Assembly: GCF_008638365.1 (NCBI RefSeq)
Contig: NZ_VWVU01000005.1
Span: forward strand, 124,001-188,000
DNA length: 64,000 nt
Direction of reading: 5' to 3'
DNA from: Nocardiopsis quinghaiensis
Lineage (GTDB): Bacteria; Actinomycetota; Actinomycetes; Streptosporangiales; Streptosporangiaceae
Part shown: piece by piece, positions 16,945-26,293 of the stretch
Position numbering within the stretch: position 1 is the stretch's first letter
How the letters are laid out: each line of letters begins with the position of its first letter
The notes under the pieces: model-generated
Told to the model about the DNA's origin: nothing
Database searches by the model: none
The model's input: only the letters and a program-made list of their open reading frames with translations
Made by a program: the position numbers and the translations under genes

Positions 16945-17604
16945 GTCGGGCCCACTACCCGGCCCGGGCCAGGGGAACCACTCGCACCGTCCGCGCCGCC
17001 GGGGCCCCGACACCGTTCACGGCGCCCCGGCCCTTGAACGGCTCGGATCACGTTCAGCGGATTGTTCGTCGATTATCAGATCGCGCGGCCACACGCCCGT
17101 CGGCCGGAATCGGTGACACCACCAGTGTCCCTTCGAATGGGTTCATGAAGTACCAGCTGAAATACGGTCCGTGGGACCCGGGCCCATTCGGACCTCTCGC
17201 ACCCCGTTGACACAAACGATTCCAGGACCCACTCTCGTCAATAGGACACACTGAGTACACAGTAGTGGACTGGGCGTATTCCACGCGGCCCACCGGCCGT
17301 GGAACGGAACTCCGCGAAAGGCCGACACAGACGTCGACCGCTCACCCGCTTTTCATTCGCGTCCACCGCGGTACCGCCTGCCCGGGTTCTTCCACGCGAA
17401 AGAACATTCGGCAGCGCAAGCGGGCCCTTTCCCCTTGCCTGGAAATCCGTCCGTGCCGCGGGACACCGGAGAGCTGATCCCGCGTGTGACCGGAGCCGGG
17501 CCGCCGTTCCCTCCGGCGCCTCTGCGATCGCGGAACGGGCCGCCCGTCGCCGGTACGGCCCCCGATCCGCGCCGACCCGTATTCGACATGTCAAGGAGAC
17601 CACC
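16945..17604. promoter_or_regulatory. Long intergenic region upstream of the copper protein gene
   Basis: About 660 bases. Several long frames cross it but have the composition of noncoding actinomycete DNA. A TTGACA hexamer at 17208 is a -35 candidate without a clear -10. The upstream part should also hold the promoter of the DUF421 gene. AAGGAG lies directly before the ATG at 17605. Confidence 0.4.
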
Positions 17605-18564
17605 ATGTACCTGCGAGGACTCGCACTCTTCTCAGCCGCAGCGGCACTTGCGGCGGGGGTCGCACTGACCCCCCAAGGCCCCGAGCCCGCCAACGCCGCG
17701 CCCGTCGCCGCCGAGCAGGCCGAGGCCCGGTCCGCCGCCGGGGCCGCGACCGTGCGGTACGGCCCCTTCACCATTCCCGCGGCGACCTCGGAGGACCACG
17801 GCCATGAGGGCGGCTTCCTCCTGAACGTGGAAAAGCCGTGCGAGGACTGCCACATCACCGGGTTCGAACCCGATCTGGTCTATGCGGACGGGTCGAACGC
17901 CAACATCGACACCGGGCCCATGCTGCACCACGCGGTGCTGTTCAATTCCCGGGAGCGCGACACCGTGTGCAGCGGCCCACAGCGGGTGTTCGCCACCGGA
18001 AACGAGCGTGTGGAAAGCGTCCTTCCGTCCGGATACGGGGCCGGGATCGATTCCGGTGACCGGTGGATGCTGAACTACGACCTGATGAACCACGGCCACG
18101 AGGAGAAGACGGTCTACGTCGAGTTCACCTTCACCCACGAGCCCGTGGCCGGCTCCGACATCACACCGGTCACCCCGCTCTGGCTGGACGTGGGCGGCTG
18201 CTCGGGTAGCGAGTACGAGGCGCCCGAGGGCGTCAGCGAGGAGTCGCGGCTGTGGCGGTCGACGGTCTCCGGTGACCTGGTGCACGTGCGCGGCCACCTC
18301 CACCACGGCGGCACCGCCCTGTGGCTGGAGAACCTCAGCAGGAGGTCGACGCTGTGCCACATCGATGCCGAGGAGGGCGGTAGCCCCGAGTTCGTCGACC
18401 ACCACGGTCACACCGAGATCTCGGACATGCCGCCCTGCGGCGGTGACCCGATCGCCACGATCCGCCGGGGCGACTACCTGAGGATCACGAGCCGGTACGA
18501 ACTCACCGGGCACTCGCACGACGGCGTGATGGGGATCATGGTCGGCTGGATCACCGAGCGGTGA
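17605..18564 (+). CDS. Secreted PHM/DBH-like type II copper protein
   Basis: A 319-residue protein with an Ala-rich signal peptide (cleavage probably near ANA-AP, residue 31-33). The mature part has the ligand pattern of ascorbate-dependent copper monooxygenases: adjacent His108-His109 (MLHHAVLF), His163/165 (NHGHEE), His231-x-His233 (RGHLHHGG) and Met309/312 in GHSHDGVMGIM. In PHM, CuH uses two adjacent His plus one more, and CuM uses His-x-His plus Met. Several Cys could form disulfides. It should act outside the cell; whether it hydroxylates a substrate or only binds copper is unknown. AAGGAG sets the start. Confidence 0.7.
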   Translation: MYLRGLALFSAAAALAAGVALTPQGPEPANAAPVAAEQAEARSAAGAATVRYGPFTIPAATSEDHGHEGGFLLNVEKPCEDCHITGFEPDLVYADGSNANIDTGPMLHHAVLFNSRERDTVCSGPQRVFATGNERVESVLPSGYGAGIDSGDRWMLNYDLMNHGHEEKTVYVEFTFTHEPVAGSDITPVTPLWLDVGGCSGSEYEAPEGVSEESRLWRSTVSGDLVHVRGHLHHGGTALWLENLSRRSTLCHIDAEEGGSPEFVDHHGHTEISDMPPCGGDPIATIRRGDYLRITSRYELTGHSHDGVMGIMVGWITER

Positions 18565-18579
18565 CCCACCCCGTCCACC

Positions 18580-18608
18580 ACCGGGGCGGATTCGAGATCC
18601 GCCCCGGT
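18580..18608 (+). terminator. Strong stem-loop after the copper protein gene
   Basis: A perfect 12-base inverted repeat, ACCGGGGCGGAT and ATCCGCCCCGGT around a five-base loop, begins 15 bases after the stop codon. There is no T-run, which is common for actinomycete terminators. Confidence 0.65.
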
Positions 18609-18642
18609 CCCGCCCCGTCCGCCGATCCCGCGAGGTGATCCC

Positions 18643-19092
18643 ATGACTTCCGACCGACTCCGCGGACCGGTGCTGTCCCTCTTCCGCATGGTCACCGGTT
18701 TCCTCTTCCTCCTGCACGGTGCCGCTTCCCTGTTCGGTGTGCTCGGCGGCAACCGCGGTACCGGACTCGCCGTCGAGCTCGGCGTCTGGCCCTCCTGGTG
18801 GGCCGCACTCATCCAACTGGTCTGCGGCACCCTGGTCCTGGCGGGGCTGGCCACCCGGGGCAGCGCCGTGCTCGCCTCGGGCTCGATGGCCTACGCCTAC
18901 TTCGTGGTCCACCAGCCCCGGGGACTGCTGCCGCCCGACAACGGCGGCGAACTCGCGGCCCTGTACTGCTGGGCCTTCCTGCTCATCGCCGCGCTGGGCC
19001 CGGGCACCTGGGCCCTGGACACCCTTCTCGGCCGTCTGCGCGGCGGCGGCGCCCACGGCTCCGGGACCTCCCCCGAGCACAGCACTGCGTGA
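18643..19092 (+). CDS. DoxX family membrane protein
   Basis: A 149-residue protein with four hydrophobic helices and the DoxX signature (LFRMVTGFLFLLHGAASLFG, then IQLVCGTLVLAGLATRGSA and YAYFVVHQPRGLLPPDNGGE). Related DoxX proteins are quinone-interacting or redox-stress membrane proteins. It is separated from the copper protein gene by the terminator, so co-expression is not assumed. GAGGTGAT precedes the ATG. Confidence 0.85.
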   Translation: MTSDRLRGPVLSLFRMVTGFLFLLHGAASLFGVLGGNRGTGLAVELGVWPSWWAALIQLVCGTLVLAGLATRGSAVLASGSMAYAYFVVHQPRGLLPPDNGGELAALYCWAFLLIAALGPGTWALDTLLGRLRGGGAHGSGTSPEHSTA

Positions 19093-19341
19093 GCCGCGCC
19101 CGTCGCCGGGTCTCTCCCGCGTCCGTGGGAGGGACCCGGCCTCCTGCGGCCATCGCGCGTGCGGGCGTCGCCGAACCGGACGGAACAGCCGTCGGTGGCG
19201 AGGCGCGGCGACGGCAGCCGGGGGCGGCCCGCACGAGACCGCGGATGAGGCGGGTCCGCTCGCAGGGACGGGACACCGCCGCCGGGTGAAAAATCCCCGA
19301 ACGCGCACCGGCAGGTCCCCAAAGAACCGATACTGGAGGGG

Positions 19342-20964
19342 ATGAGTTCCGCCGCAGAAGCCGGGCCCGTCCCCGGAGCGTCCGGCCCCTCCCACGCCCC
19401 GGAGGGCCACGACACCCCCTACACGGTCTTCGCCCACCTCACCGCGCCCAACAACGACCTCTACCGTGCGGTGATGGGGGTCTTCGTCCGGGCCAAGGAG
19501 CAGTTCCGGGTGCACCTGCGCCCCGAGGAGGTCCACACCGGGCTGCCCGAGGCGGTGCGCCCCTCCTCCGCCGAACCGGTCGCTCAGGCACTCGAAAGGC
19601 TCTACGCCTGGGGCAACCTGCGCCAGGACCCCGACACCGAGCGGGTCACGGCCGTGGAGGACTTCTACCGGCGCCGCCACATCTACCAGCTCACCCGCGA
19701 GGGGGAGGCCGCCGAGAGGGCCCTGGCCGCCTACGACGATGCCCTGGGGCGGACGGGGTCCCTGCAGACCGTCGCCCTGGCCGACATCGCCACCCAGCTG
19801 CGCGCCCTGCTGGAGCTCGCGGGACAGGAGGGGCCCGACGAGGCCGTCGTCCACCTGACGCTGCTCGGCCTCGTGGAGCGCTTCACCGAACTGGCCGACA
19901 ACGCACGCGCCTTCATGGGGTCCCTGCAGCGCACCATCGACCTGCACGACGCCGACGTCGAGGCTTTCCTGGCCTACAAGGACCGCCTCATCTCCTATCT
20001 GGAGCGGTTCATCGGCGACCTCATCACCCGGGGCGGCGAGATCGCCGCCCTGCTCACCGAACTCGACGGACCCGGGCCCGGGCCGGCCGGGGACCTGCTG
20101 CGCACGGCCGCCGCACGCGAGGCGGCCGACGCCGCCCCCGGAACCGGCGACCACGGCGGCGCGGCCGCCGGCGGTGAGGCCTTCGAGGAGGCACTGGAGC
20201 GCTGGCGGCGCCGCTGGGAGGGCCTGCGCTCCTGGTTCCTGTCCGCGCCCGGCTCCCCGGCCCAGGCCCAGCGCCTGCGTGTCAGCGCCCGGGGCGCCGT
20301 CCCCCAGCTCCTGCGGGTGGTCTCCGTCATCAACGAGCGCCGCACCGGGCGCTCCGACCGCTCCGCGGACTTTCGGACCCTGGCCCGCTGGTTCGCAGAG
20401 GCCCCCGACGACGACGCCCGCCACCAGCTGTGGCGTACGGCCTTCGCCCTGCACTCCTCACGCCACTTGACCGTCGACCCGGCCACGGCGGACCGGCGCG
20501 AACGCGAACCCGTCGCCCCCACCACACCCTGGGCCGAGGCCGAGCCGATCACCATCAGCCCGCGCCTGCGCCGCACCGGCAGCTACGAACGGCGCGGCCG
20601 CTCCCGCAAGGTCATCGACCGCAGCTCCGAACGCCGCTATCTGGCCGAGCTCGCCCACAAGCAGGCCCGGGAGATCGCCGACGCGCGCGCCCGGCTGGCC
20701 ACCGGGGGCCGGGTGCGCCTGTCGGACCTGGATGAACTCGACCCGGTCGCCTTCGGACTGTTCCTCCAGCTGCTGGGCGACGCCCTGTCCCGCTGGGGCC
20801 CCGAGACCACCCGCGCCAGCGCCACCAGCAACGACGGCACCATGGAGATCCACCTGAGCGCCCTGTCCGACGGCCGTACCGCCGCCGTGCGCACCTCCGA
20901 CGGCACCTTCCACGGCCCCGACCACCTGGTACGCATCGTCGACCTGACCGAGGGGAGTGCCTGA
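19342..20964 (+). CDS. jetA: Wadjet type II component JetA (DUF2397/TIGR02677)
   Basis: A 540-residue protein of the TIGR02677 family. It opens with PYTVFAHLTAPNNDLYRAVMGVF, then the winged-helix region (EEVHTGLPEA, EPVAQALERLYAWGNL), long helices (ALLELAGQEGPDEAVVHLTLLGLVE) and a C-terminal domain from about residue 370 (ARWFAEAPDDDARHQLWRTAFALHSSRHL). It is the kleisin/MukF-like subunit that bridges the SMC heads of the Wadjet complex. It opens a four-gene operon; jetB follows two bases after its stop. The start at 19342 has AGGGGATG context and keeps the conserved N-terminus. Confidence 0.9.
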   Translation: MSSAAEAGPVPGASGPSHAPEGHDTPYTVFAHLTAPNNDLYRAVMGVFVRAKEQFRVHLRPEEVHTGLPEAVRPSSAEPVAQALERLYAWGNLRQDPDTERVTAVEDFYRRRHIYQLTREGEAAERALAAYDDALGRTGSLQTVALADIATQLRALLELAGQEGPDEAVVHLTLLGLVERFTELADNARAFMGSLQRTIDLHDADVEAFLAYKDRLISYLERFIGDLITRGGEIAALLTELDGPGPGPAGDLLRTAAAREAADAAPGTGDHGGAAAGGEAFEEALERWRRRWEGLRSWFLSAPGSPAQAQRLRVSARGAVPQLLRVVSVINERRTGRSDRSADFRTLARWFAEAPDDDARHQLWRTAFALHSSRHLTVDPATADRREREPVAPTTPWAEAEPITISPRLRRTGSYERRGRSRKVIDRSSERRYLAELAHKQAREIADARARLATGGRVRLSDLDELDPVAFGLFLQLLGDALSRWGPETTRASATSNDGTMEIHLSALSDGRTAAVRTSDGTFHGPDHLVRIVDLTEGSA

Positions 20965-20966
20965 GG

Positions 20967-22157
20967 GTGGGTACGCCCGAGAACCTGCACCGCGCGGCGC
21001 GCGCCCTGCTCCGTCGGCCGCTCCTGCGCGCCTCCGCCCACCCCCGGGAGTTCCGGCTGGTGCGGGAACACGCCCTCGAACTGCGCCGGTGGTTCGACCG
21101 CAACACCGGATGGCGGCTGCACGTGGACGCCGAGACGGCCCGGCTGCGCAAGGTCCCCGGGGACTTCGAGGACCCCACCCACCCCGCCCGGGAGGCGGGA
21201 CGGGGCCGCCTCGCCTTCGACCGGCGCCGCTACGTCCTGCTCTGCCTGTCCCTGGCCGTCCTGGAACGGGCCGAGGCCCAGACCGCCCTGGGCCGCCTGG
21301 CCGAGCAGATCGTCCTGGAGGCCTCCGCCCCCGAGTTCGCCGACCTGGCCTTCACCCTGGCCACCCGCGACCAGCGCATGGACCTGGTGGCCGTGGTGCG
21401 GCACCTGGTCGACCTGGGCGTGCTCTCCCGTGTGGCCGGGGACGAGGGGGCCTTCGTCGGTGACCGGGGCGACGCCCTCTACGACGTGGACCGGCGCGTA
21501 CTGAGCGGCATGCTGGCCGGTGCGCGCGGCGCCTCCACCATCGACCGCACCGAGCACCGCGACCGGCTCCACGCACTGACCGAGGACGGGGTCGCCCACC
21601 AGCTGGACAGCGACGACCTGCGCAACACCGCCGTCCGCCACCGGCTCACCCGGCGCCTGCTCGACGACCCCGTCCTGTACTTCGACACCCTCACCGAGGA
21701 GGAGCACGCCTACCTCCTCAGCCAGCGCGGCGCCATCGCCCGCAGGATCAACGAGCTCACCGGCCTGGTCGCCGAAGTCCGCGCCGAGGGCATCGCCATG
21801 GTCGACCCCGACGACGACCTCACCGACCTGCGCATGCCCGAACAGGGCACCCCCGGCCACGCCACCCTGCTGCTGGCCGAGCACCTGGCCGCCGCCGGGC
21901 GTCCGCTCACCCTGGAGGAGCTCCACGCCCGGGTGCGCGAACTGGCCGACGAGCACTCCTCCCACTGGTCCAAGTCGGCCCGCGCCCCCGGCAACGAGCC
22001 CGCGCTGGTGGCCACCGCCGTGCAGCGCCTGCGCGCGCTGGGCCTGGTCGGGACCGTCCTGGCCGGGGGCCGCCCCGCCGTCGCGCCCCGCCCCGCCCTG
22101 GCCCGCTACGTCGTCGCCCCACCCCGCCTCAGCACACCCGAGGGAGAGAGCCCGTGA
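20967..22157 (+). CDS. jetB: Wadjet type II component JetB (DUF2398/TIGR02678)
   Basis: A 396-residue TIGR02678/DUF2398 protein: LHRAARALLRRPLLRASAHP, an early tryptophan-rich segment (FDRNTGWRLHVDAETARLRKVP) and LVDLGVLSRVAGDEGAFV. The C-terminal winged helix is GHATLLLAEHLAAAGRPLTLEEL and LRALGLVGTVLAGG. It is the KITE/MukE-like subunit that binds JetA. It begins with GTG two bases after jetA, and its stop overlaps the jetC start by four bases (GTGA), implying coupled synthesis in fixed ratio. Confidence 0.9.
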   Translation: MGTPENLHRAARALLRRPLLRASAHPREFRLVREHALELRRWFDRNTGWRLHVDAETARLRKVPGDFEDPTHPAREAGRGRLAFDRRRYVLLCLSLAVLERAEAQTALGRLAEQIVLEASAPEFADLAFTLATRDQRMDLVAVVRHLVDLGVLSRVAGDEGAFVGDRGDALYDVDRRVLSGMLAGARGASTIDRTEHRDRLHALTEDGVAHQLDSDDLRNTAVRHRLTRRLLDDPVLYFDTLTEEEHAYLLSQRGAIARRINELTGLVAEVRAEGIAMVDPDDDLTDLRMPEQGTPGHATLLLAEHLAAAGRPLTLEELHARVRELADEHSSHWSKSARAPGNEPALVATAVQRLRALGLVGTVLAGGRPAVAPRPALARYVVAPPRLSTPEGESP

Positions 22158-25100
22158 CCCTGCCCGAACCCGCACGGGAGCGCTGGCAGCCCCTGCGCCT
22201 GGGCGTCGTCGACCTGTTCTACTACGAGGACGAGCAGTTCCACTTCCGCGACGGGCGGCTGCTGCTGCGCGGCAACAACGGGACCGGCAAGTCCAAGGTC
22301 CTCGCCCTGACCCTGCCGTTCCTGCTGGACGGAGAGCTGTCGGCCCACCGGGTCGAACCCGACGGCGACCCCAAGAAGCGCATGGAGTGGAACCTGCTGC
22401 TGGGCGGGGAGCACCCCCACGACGAGCGGCTCGGCTATGCCTGGGTCGAGTTCGGCCGCCGTGCCGCCGACGGCACCGCCGAGTACCGCACCCTGGGCTG
22501 CGGTCTCAAAGCGGTCTCCGGGCGCGGCATCGCCCGCCGCTGGTACTTCTCCACCACCCAGCGCGTCGGTGGCACCGGGCCCGGCGGGCTCGGCCTGCTC
22601 GACGCCACGCGCACCGCCCTGTCGCGGGACCGGCTCGTCGAGGCCGTCGAGGGCCACGGCATGGTCTACGACCAGGCGGGCGACTACCGCAGGGCCGTCG
22701 ACGAGGCTCTCTTCGGACTGGGGGAGGAGCGCTACGGCTCCCTGATGGACCTGCTCGTCCAGCTGCGCCAGCCGCAGCTGTCCAAGCGCCCCAGCGAGGC
22801 CGCACTGTCCAGGGCGCTCACCGAGGCCCTGCCCCCGGTGGACCAGGCCGTCATCGCCGACGTCGCCGAGGCCTACCGGGAACTGGAGGACGACGAGGAC
22901 GAACTGCGGGCGATGGCCGACGCCGAGCGCGCCTCCTCCGCCTTCCTGGACCACTACCGGCACTACGCGCGGGTGGCCGCCCGGCGCGCCGCCCGCCCGC
23001 CCCGCCGGGAGCACTCCCGGTACGAGAGGCTCACCTCCGAACGCACCGCCGCGCTCGCCGCCCGCGAGCAGGCCCAGGTCGACCTGGACCGGATCGAGGC
23101 CCGGTCCGGGGAACTGGCCTCCAGCACGGCCCGGCTGCGCGGCCAGGACCAGTCCCTGCGCCGCAGCCCCGAGATGGACAGCGCACGCGAGCTGGACCGG
23201 GCGCGCGAGGAGGCCGTGCGGAGCGCCCGCCGGTCCGAGCAGGCCTCCGTGGACGCCGCGCGCGCCCGCGGCGACGCCGCCCGTGCCCGGCAGCGGTCCG
23301 ACCAGGCGGACCGGGACGCCGAACGGGCGGGCCTGGACCTGGAGCGGACCCGGGAGCAGGCGCTCCGGTCGGCTCGGGAAGCGGGCCTGGCCGAACAGCA
23401 CCGCGACGCGGTCGACCGCGCCCTTCCCGAACACGCCGGCCCCGCCCGCCGCGACGCCGAGGACCTGGTCCGGCGCCGGATCCGGGCCCTGGACCACACC
23501 GCCGCACTGCTGCGCGCCGTGGACGAGGCCCAGGGCCACCACCTGCGGGCCCGCACCCGCCTGGAGGACGCCGAGACCGAACTCGCCGACCTGGGCCGGA
23601 ACCGTGCTGAGGCCGAACACGACCTGGACGCGGCCGCCCGCGACCACGTCGCCTCCGTACGCGACCACCTCGGCTCCTGCGCCGAGCTGCGCACCGACGA
23701 CCTGCCGGGCCTGCTCGACCAGGTCACGGACTGGGCCCCCACCCTGGACGGCCCCGACCCCGCACGACAGGGAGCCCAGAGGCACGCCCAGCGGGTCGAG
23801 ACCGCGCTGGCCGCACGCGAGGCCGAACTCGGCGTGGAACGCGGGGACCTGCACCGCCAGAGCGGGGACCTGGAGGAGGAGCGCGCACAGCTCCAGGCCG
23901 GACGCCCCGCGCCCCCGCCGGTTCCGCACACCCGCACCGCCCCGCGCGGGCGGGGCCGCCCCGGCGCGCCCCTGTGGAAGCTCGTCGACTTCGCCGAAGA
24001 CCTCACCGGCACCGAACGCGCCCTCCTCGAAGCGGCCCTGGAGGCCTCCGGGCTCCTGGACGCCTGGGTGGGACCCGACGGCTCCCTCGCCGCCGCCGGG
24101 GGAGATGACACCCTGGCCGTCGCGGACGGCCCCGTGCCGGGCCCCCATCTGGGACAGCTCCTGCAGCCGGCCATCGACCCCGACGATCCCGACGCCCGCG
24201 CGGTCACCCCTTCCCAGGTGGGGGCGCTCCTGGCCGCCATCGGCACCGACGAGCGCGAGGACGTGCCCACCTGGGTCACCGTCCGGGGCCGCTTCCGGAC
24301 AGGGGCCCTGCGCGGCAGCTGGACCAAGGACGGGGCCCGCCACCTGGGGGAGGGCGCCCGGGAGCAGGCCCGCCGCGACCGCCTCGGCCAGATCACCCGC
24401 GCACTCGACGCCCTCGCCCAGCGCCTGGCCTCCGCCGACGACGAACTGGAGGGCCTGGCCGGACGCCGCCGTACGCTGCGGACCGAACTCGACGCCCTGC
24501 CCGACGACACCGCCCTGCGCGCCGCCCACGCACGGGTCGCCAACACCGTCCGGGCCGCCCTCGCTCTCACCCGGCGCAGGGACGAGCGAGCCGGCGAACT
24601 GGACCGCGCCCGCGCCCGGCTCGACGGGGCACGGGACGAGCTCGTCGACACCGCTGCCGAGCTCGGCACGCCGCACACCGGTCCGGAGCTGTCCGGTCAG
24701 CGCGAAGCCCTGTCCTCCTACCGGGTGGCCCTGGCGGAGTTGTGGCCCGCGGCCCGGACCCGCCTCGACACCTCCCACGCGCGCCAGAACGAGCGGGAGG
24801 AGTCCGAACGCGCCGCGCACCTGGCCGCCGACCTGGGCGAGCGGGCCGAGGACCTGCGGCTGGAGGCCGAGGAGGCGGCCGAGCGCCGCGACACCCTCGG
24901 CCGGACCGTGGGCACGGCGGTGGCCGAGCTCAACCGCATGCTCGCCCAGGTCGCCGGAGAGCTCCGTGAGTGCGATGACCAGGCGCGCCTGCTGGAGGCA
25001 GAGCGCACCGAAGCCCTGGACCGCCGGGGCCGGGCCGCCGGACAGGTCGAAAGGCTCGACACCGACATCGCCGAAGGCGTGCACGCCCGCAACGAGGCGG

Positions 25101-26293
25101 TCGAGGCCCTGCGGGCCTTCGCCGCCACCGGGGTGCTCGGCATCGCCCTGCCAGACCTGGAGGTGCCCGACCCGGCCCGGGAGTGGGCGCCCGACCCGGC
25201 TGTGCGACTGGCACGCGCCGTCGACCGCGCCCTGGAGGAGACCGAGGACTCCGACCAGACCTGGGACCGGCTCCAGAAGAACCTGTCCGTGCAGTTCAAG
25301 AACCTTCAGGACGCCCTGTCCCAGCACGGGCACGGCGCCGCGTCCTGGCCTCAGGCGGGCGTCGTCCTGGTCCGTGTCACCTTCCAGGGGCGTGAGCGGT
25401 CCGTGCCCGAGATCGCCGCCGCGCTGGGGGAGGAAGTGGACGCCCGCCGCGCGCTGCTCTCGGCCCGCGAGCGCGAGGTACTGGAGAACCACCTGCTCAC
25501 CGAGGTCGCCGGAACCCTGCAGCACCTCATCACCACCGCAGAGCTCCAGGTGGAGCGGATGAACGCCGAACTGGAGGGGCGCCCCACCAGCACCGGTATG
25601 CGGCTGCGCCTGCTGTGGCGGCTGCGCAGGGACGCTCCCGAAGGTGTGGTCGGCGCCCGCGGACGGCTGCTGCGCCAGACCGCCGACGCCTGGTCGGCGG
25701 ACGACCGCGGGGCCGTCGGCGACTTCCTGCAACGCCTCATCGAGCGGGAACGCGACGCCGACCCCAGCGCCCCGTGGTTCGACCGCCTCAGCCGGGCCCT
25801 GGACTACCGTTCCTGGCACCGGTTCGCCGTGCAGCGCCACCAGCACGGCCAGTGGAACAGCGCGACCGGCCCGGCCTCGGGCGGCGAGCGCGTGCTGTCG
25901 GCGTCGATCCCGCTGTTCTCGGCGGCCTCCTCCTACTACGCCACCGCCACCAACCCGCACAGTCCCCGCCTGATCATGCTGGACGAGGCCTTCGCCGGTG
26001 TCGACGACGACTCCCGCGCCAAGTGCCTGGGGCTGCTGCACGCCTTCGACCTGGACGTGGTGATGACCAGCGAACGCGAGTGGGGCTGCTACCCGCAGGT
26101 GCCGGGCCTGGCCATCGCCCAGCTGTCCCGGATGGACGGGGTTCCCGCGGTGCTGGTCACCCGCTGGGAGTGGAACGGCCGGGAACGCCTCCTGGCGCCC
26201 GAGCCGGACGGGACCGGAGCAGCGGACCCGTGGGAGGCGCTCCCCGGCGGCCGGGCCGAGGGGGAGGCCTCCCAGGAGGGCCTGTGGAAGTGA
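22154..26293 (+). CDS. jetC: Wadjet type II SMC-like ATPase JetC (TIGR02680)
   Basis: A 1379-residue SMC/MukB-like ATPase. Walker A is GNNGTGKS at residues 40-47, followed by the long charged, Ala/Arg/Glu-rich coiled coil (about 270-1150) with a globular hinge-like segment near 600-690. The signature SGGERVLSAS lies near residue 1243 and Walker B LIMLDEAFAGVD near 1273. ATP-driven loop extrusion by this subunit lets the complex sense small circular DNA. All key residues are present and the length is normal. It overlaps both neighbours by GTGA. Confidence 0.95.
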   Translation: MTLPEPARERWQPLRLGVVDLFYYEDEQFHFRDGRLLLRGNNGTGKSKVLALTLPFLLDGELSAHRVEPDGDPKKRMEWNLLLGGEHPHDERLGYAWVEFGRRAADGTAEYRTLGCGLKAVSGRGIARRWYFSTTQRVGGTGPGGLGLLDATRTALSRDRLVEAVEGHGMVYDQAGDYRRAVDEALFGLGEERYGSLMDLLVQLRQPQLSKRPSEAALSRALTEALPPVDQAVIADVAEAYRELEDDEDELRAMADAERASSAFLDHYRHYARVAARRAARPPRREHSRYERLTSERTAALAAREQAQVDLDRIEARSGELASSTARLRGQDQSLRRSPEMDSARELDRAREEAVRSARRSEQASVDAARARGDAARARQRSDQADRDAERAGLDLERTREQALRSAREAGLAEQHRDAVDRALPEHAGPARRDAEDLVRRRIRALDHTAALLRAVDEAQGHHLRARTRLEDAETELADLGRNRAEAEHDLDAAARDHVASVRDHLGSCAELRTDDLPGLLDQVTDWAPTLDGPDPARQGAQRHAQRVETALAAREAELGVERGDLHRQSGDLEEERAQLQAGRPAPPPVPHTRTAPRGRGRPGAPLWKLVDFAEDLTGTERALLEAALEASGLLDAWVGPDGSLAAAGGDDTLAVADGPVPGPHLGQLLQPAIDPDDPDARAVTPSQVGALLAAIGTDEREDVPTWVTVRGRFRTGALRGSWTKDGARHLGEGAREQARRDRLGQITRALDALAQRLASADDELEGLAGRRRTLRTELDALPDDTALRAAHARVANTVRAALALTRRRDERAGELDRARARLDGARDELVDTAAELGTPHTGPELSGQREALSSYRVALAELWPAARTRLDTSHARQNEREESERAAHLAADLGERAEDLRLEAEEAAERRDTLGRTVGTAVAELNRMLAQVAGELRECDDQARLLEAERTEALDRRGRAAGQVERLDTDIAEGVHARNEAVEALRAFAATGVLGIALPDLEVPDPAREWAPDPAVRLARAVDRALEETEDSDQTWDRLQKNLSVQFKNLQDALSQHGHGAASWPQAGVVLVRVTFQGRERSVPEIAAALGEEVDARRALLSAREREVLENHLLTEVAGTLQHLITTAELQVERMNAELEGRPTSTGMRLRLLWRLRRDAPEGVVGARGRLLRQTADAWSADDRGAVGDFLQRLIERERDADPSAPWFDRLSRALDYRSWHRFAVQRHQHGQWNSATGPASGGERVLSASIPLFSAASSYYATATNPHSPRLIMLDEAFAGVDDDSRAKCLGLLHAFDLDVVMTSEREWGCYPQVPGLAIAQLSRMDGVPAVLVTRWEWNGRERLLAPEPDGTGAADPWEALPGGRAEGEASQEGLWK

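Noticed and set aside
17856..17872. GGGTTCGAACCCG, resembling a tRNA T-arm
   Set aside because: It lies inside the copper protein gene in a coding frame, and no acceptor, D or anticodon arms surround it. No tRNA was found in the window.
22106..26041. Very long open frame on the minus strand opposite jetC
   Set aside because: It is Gly/Val/Gln-rich antisense reading of a high-GC gene; jetC has all SMC motifs, so the antisense frame is a codon-bias artefact.
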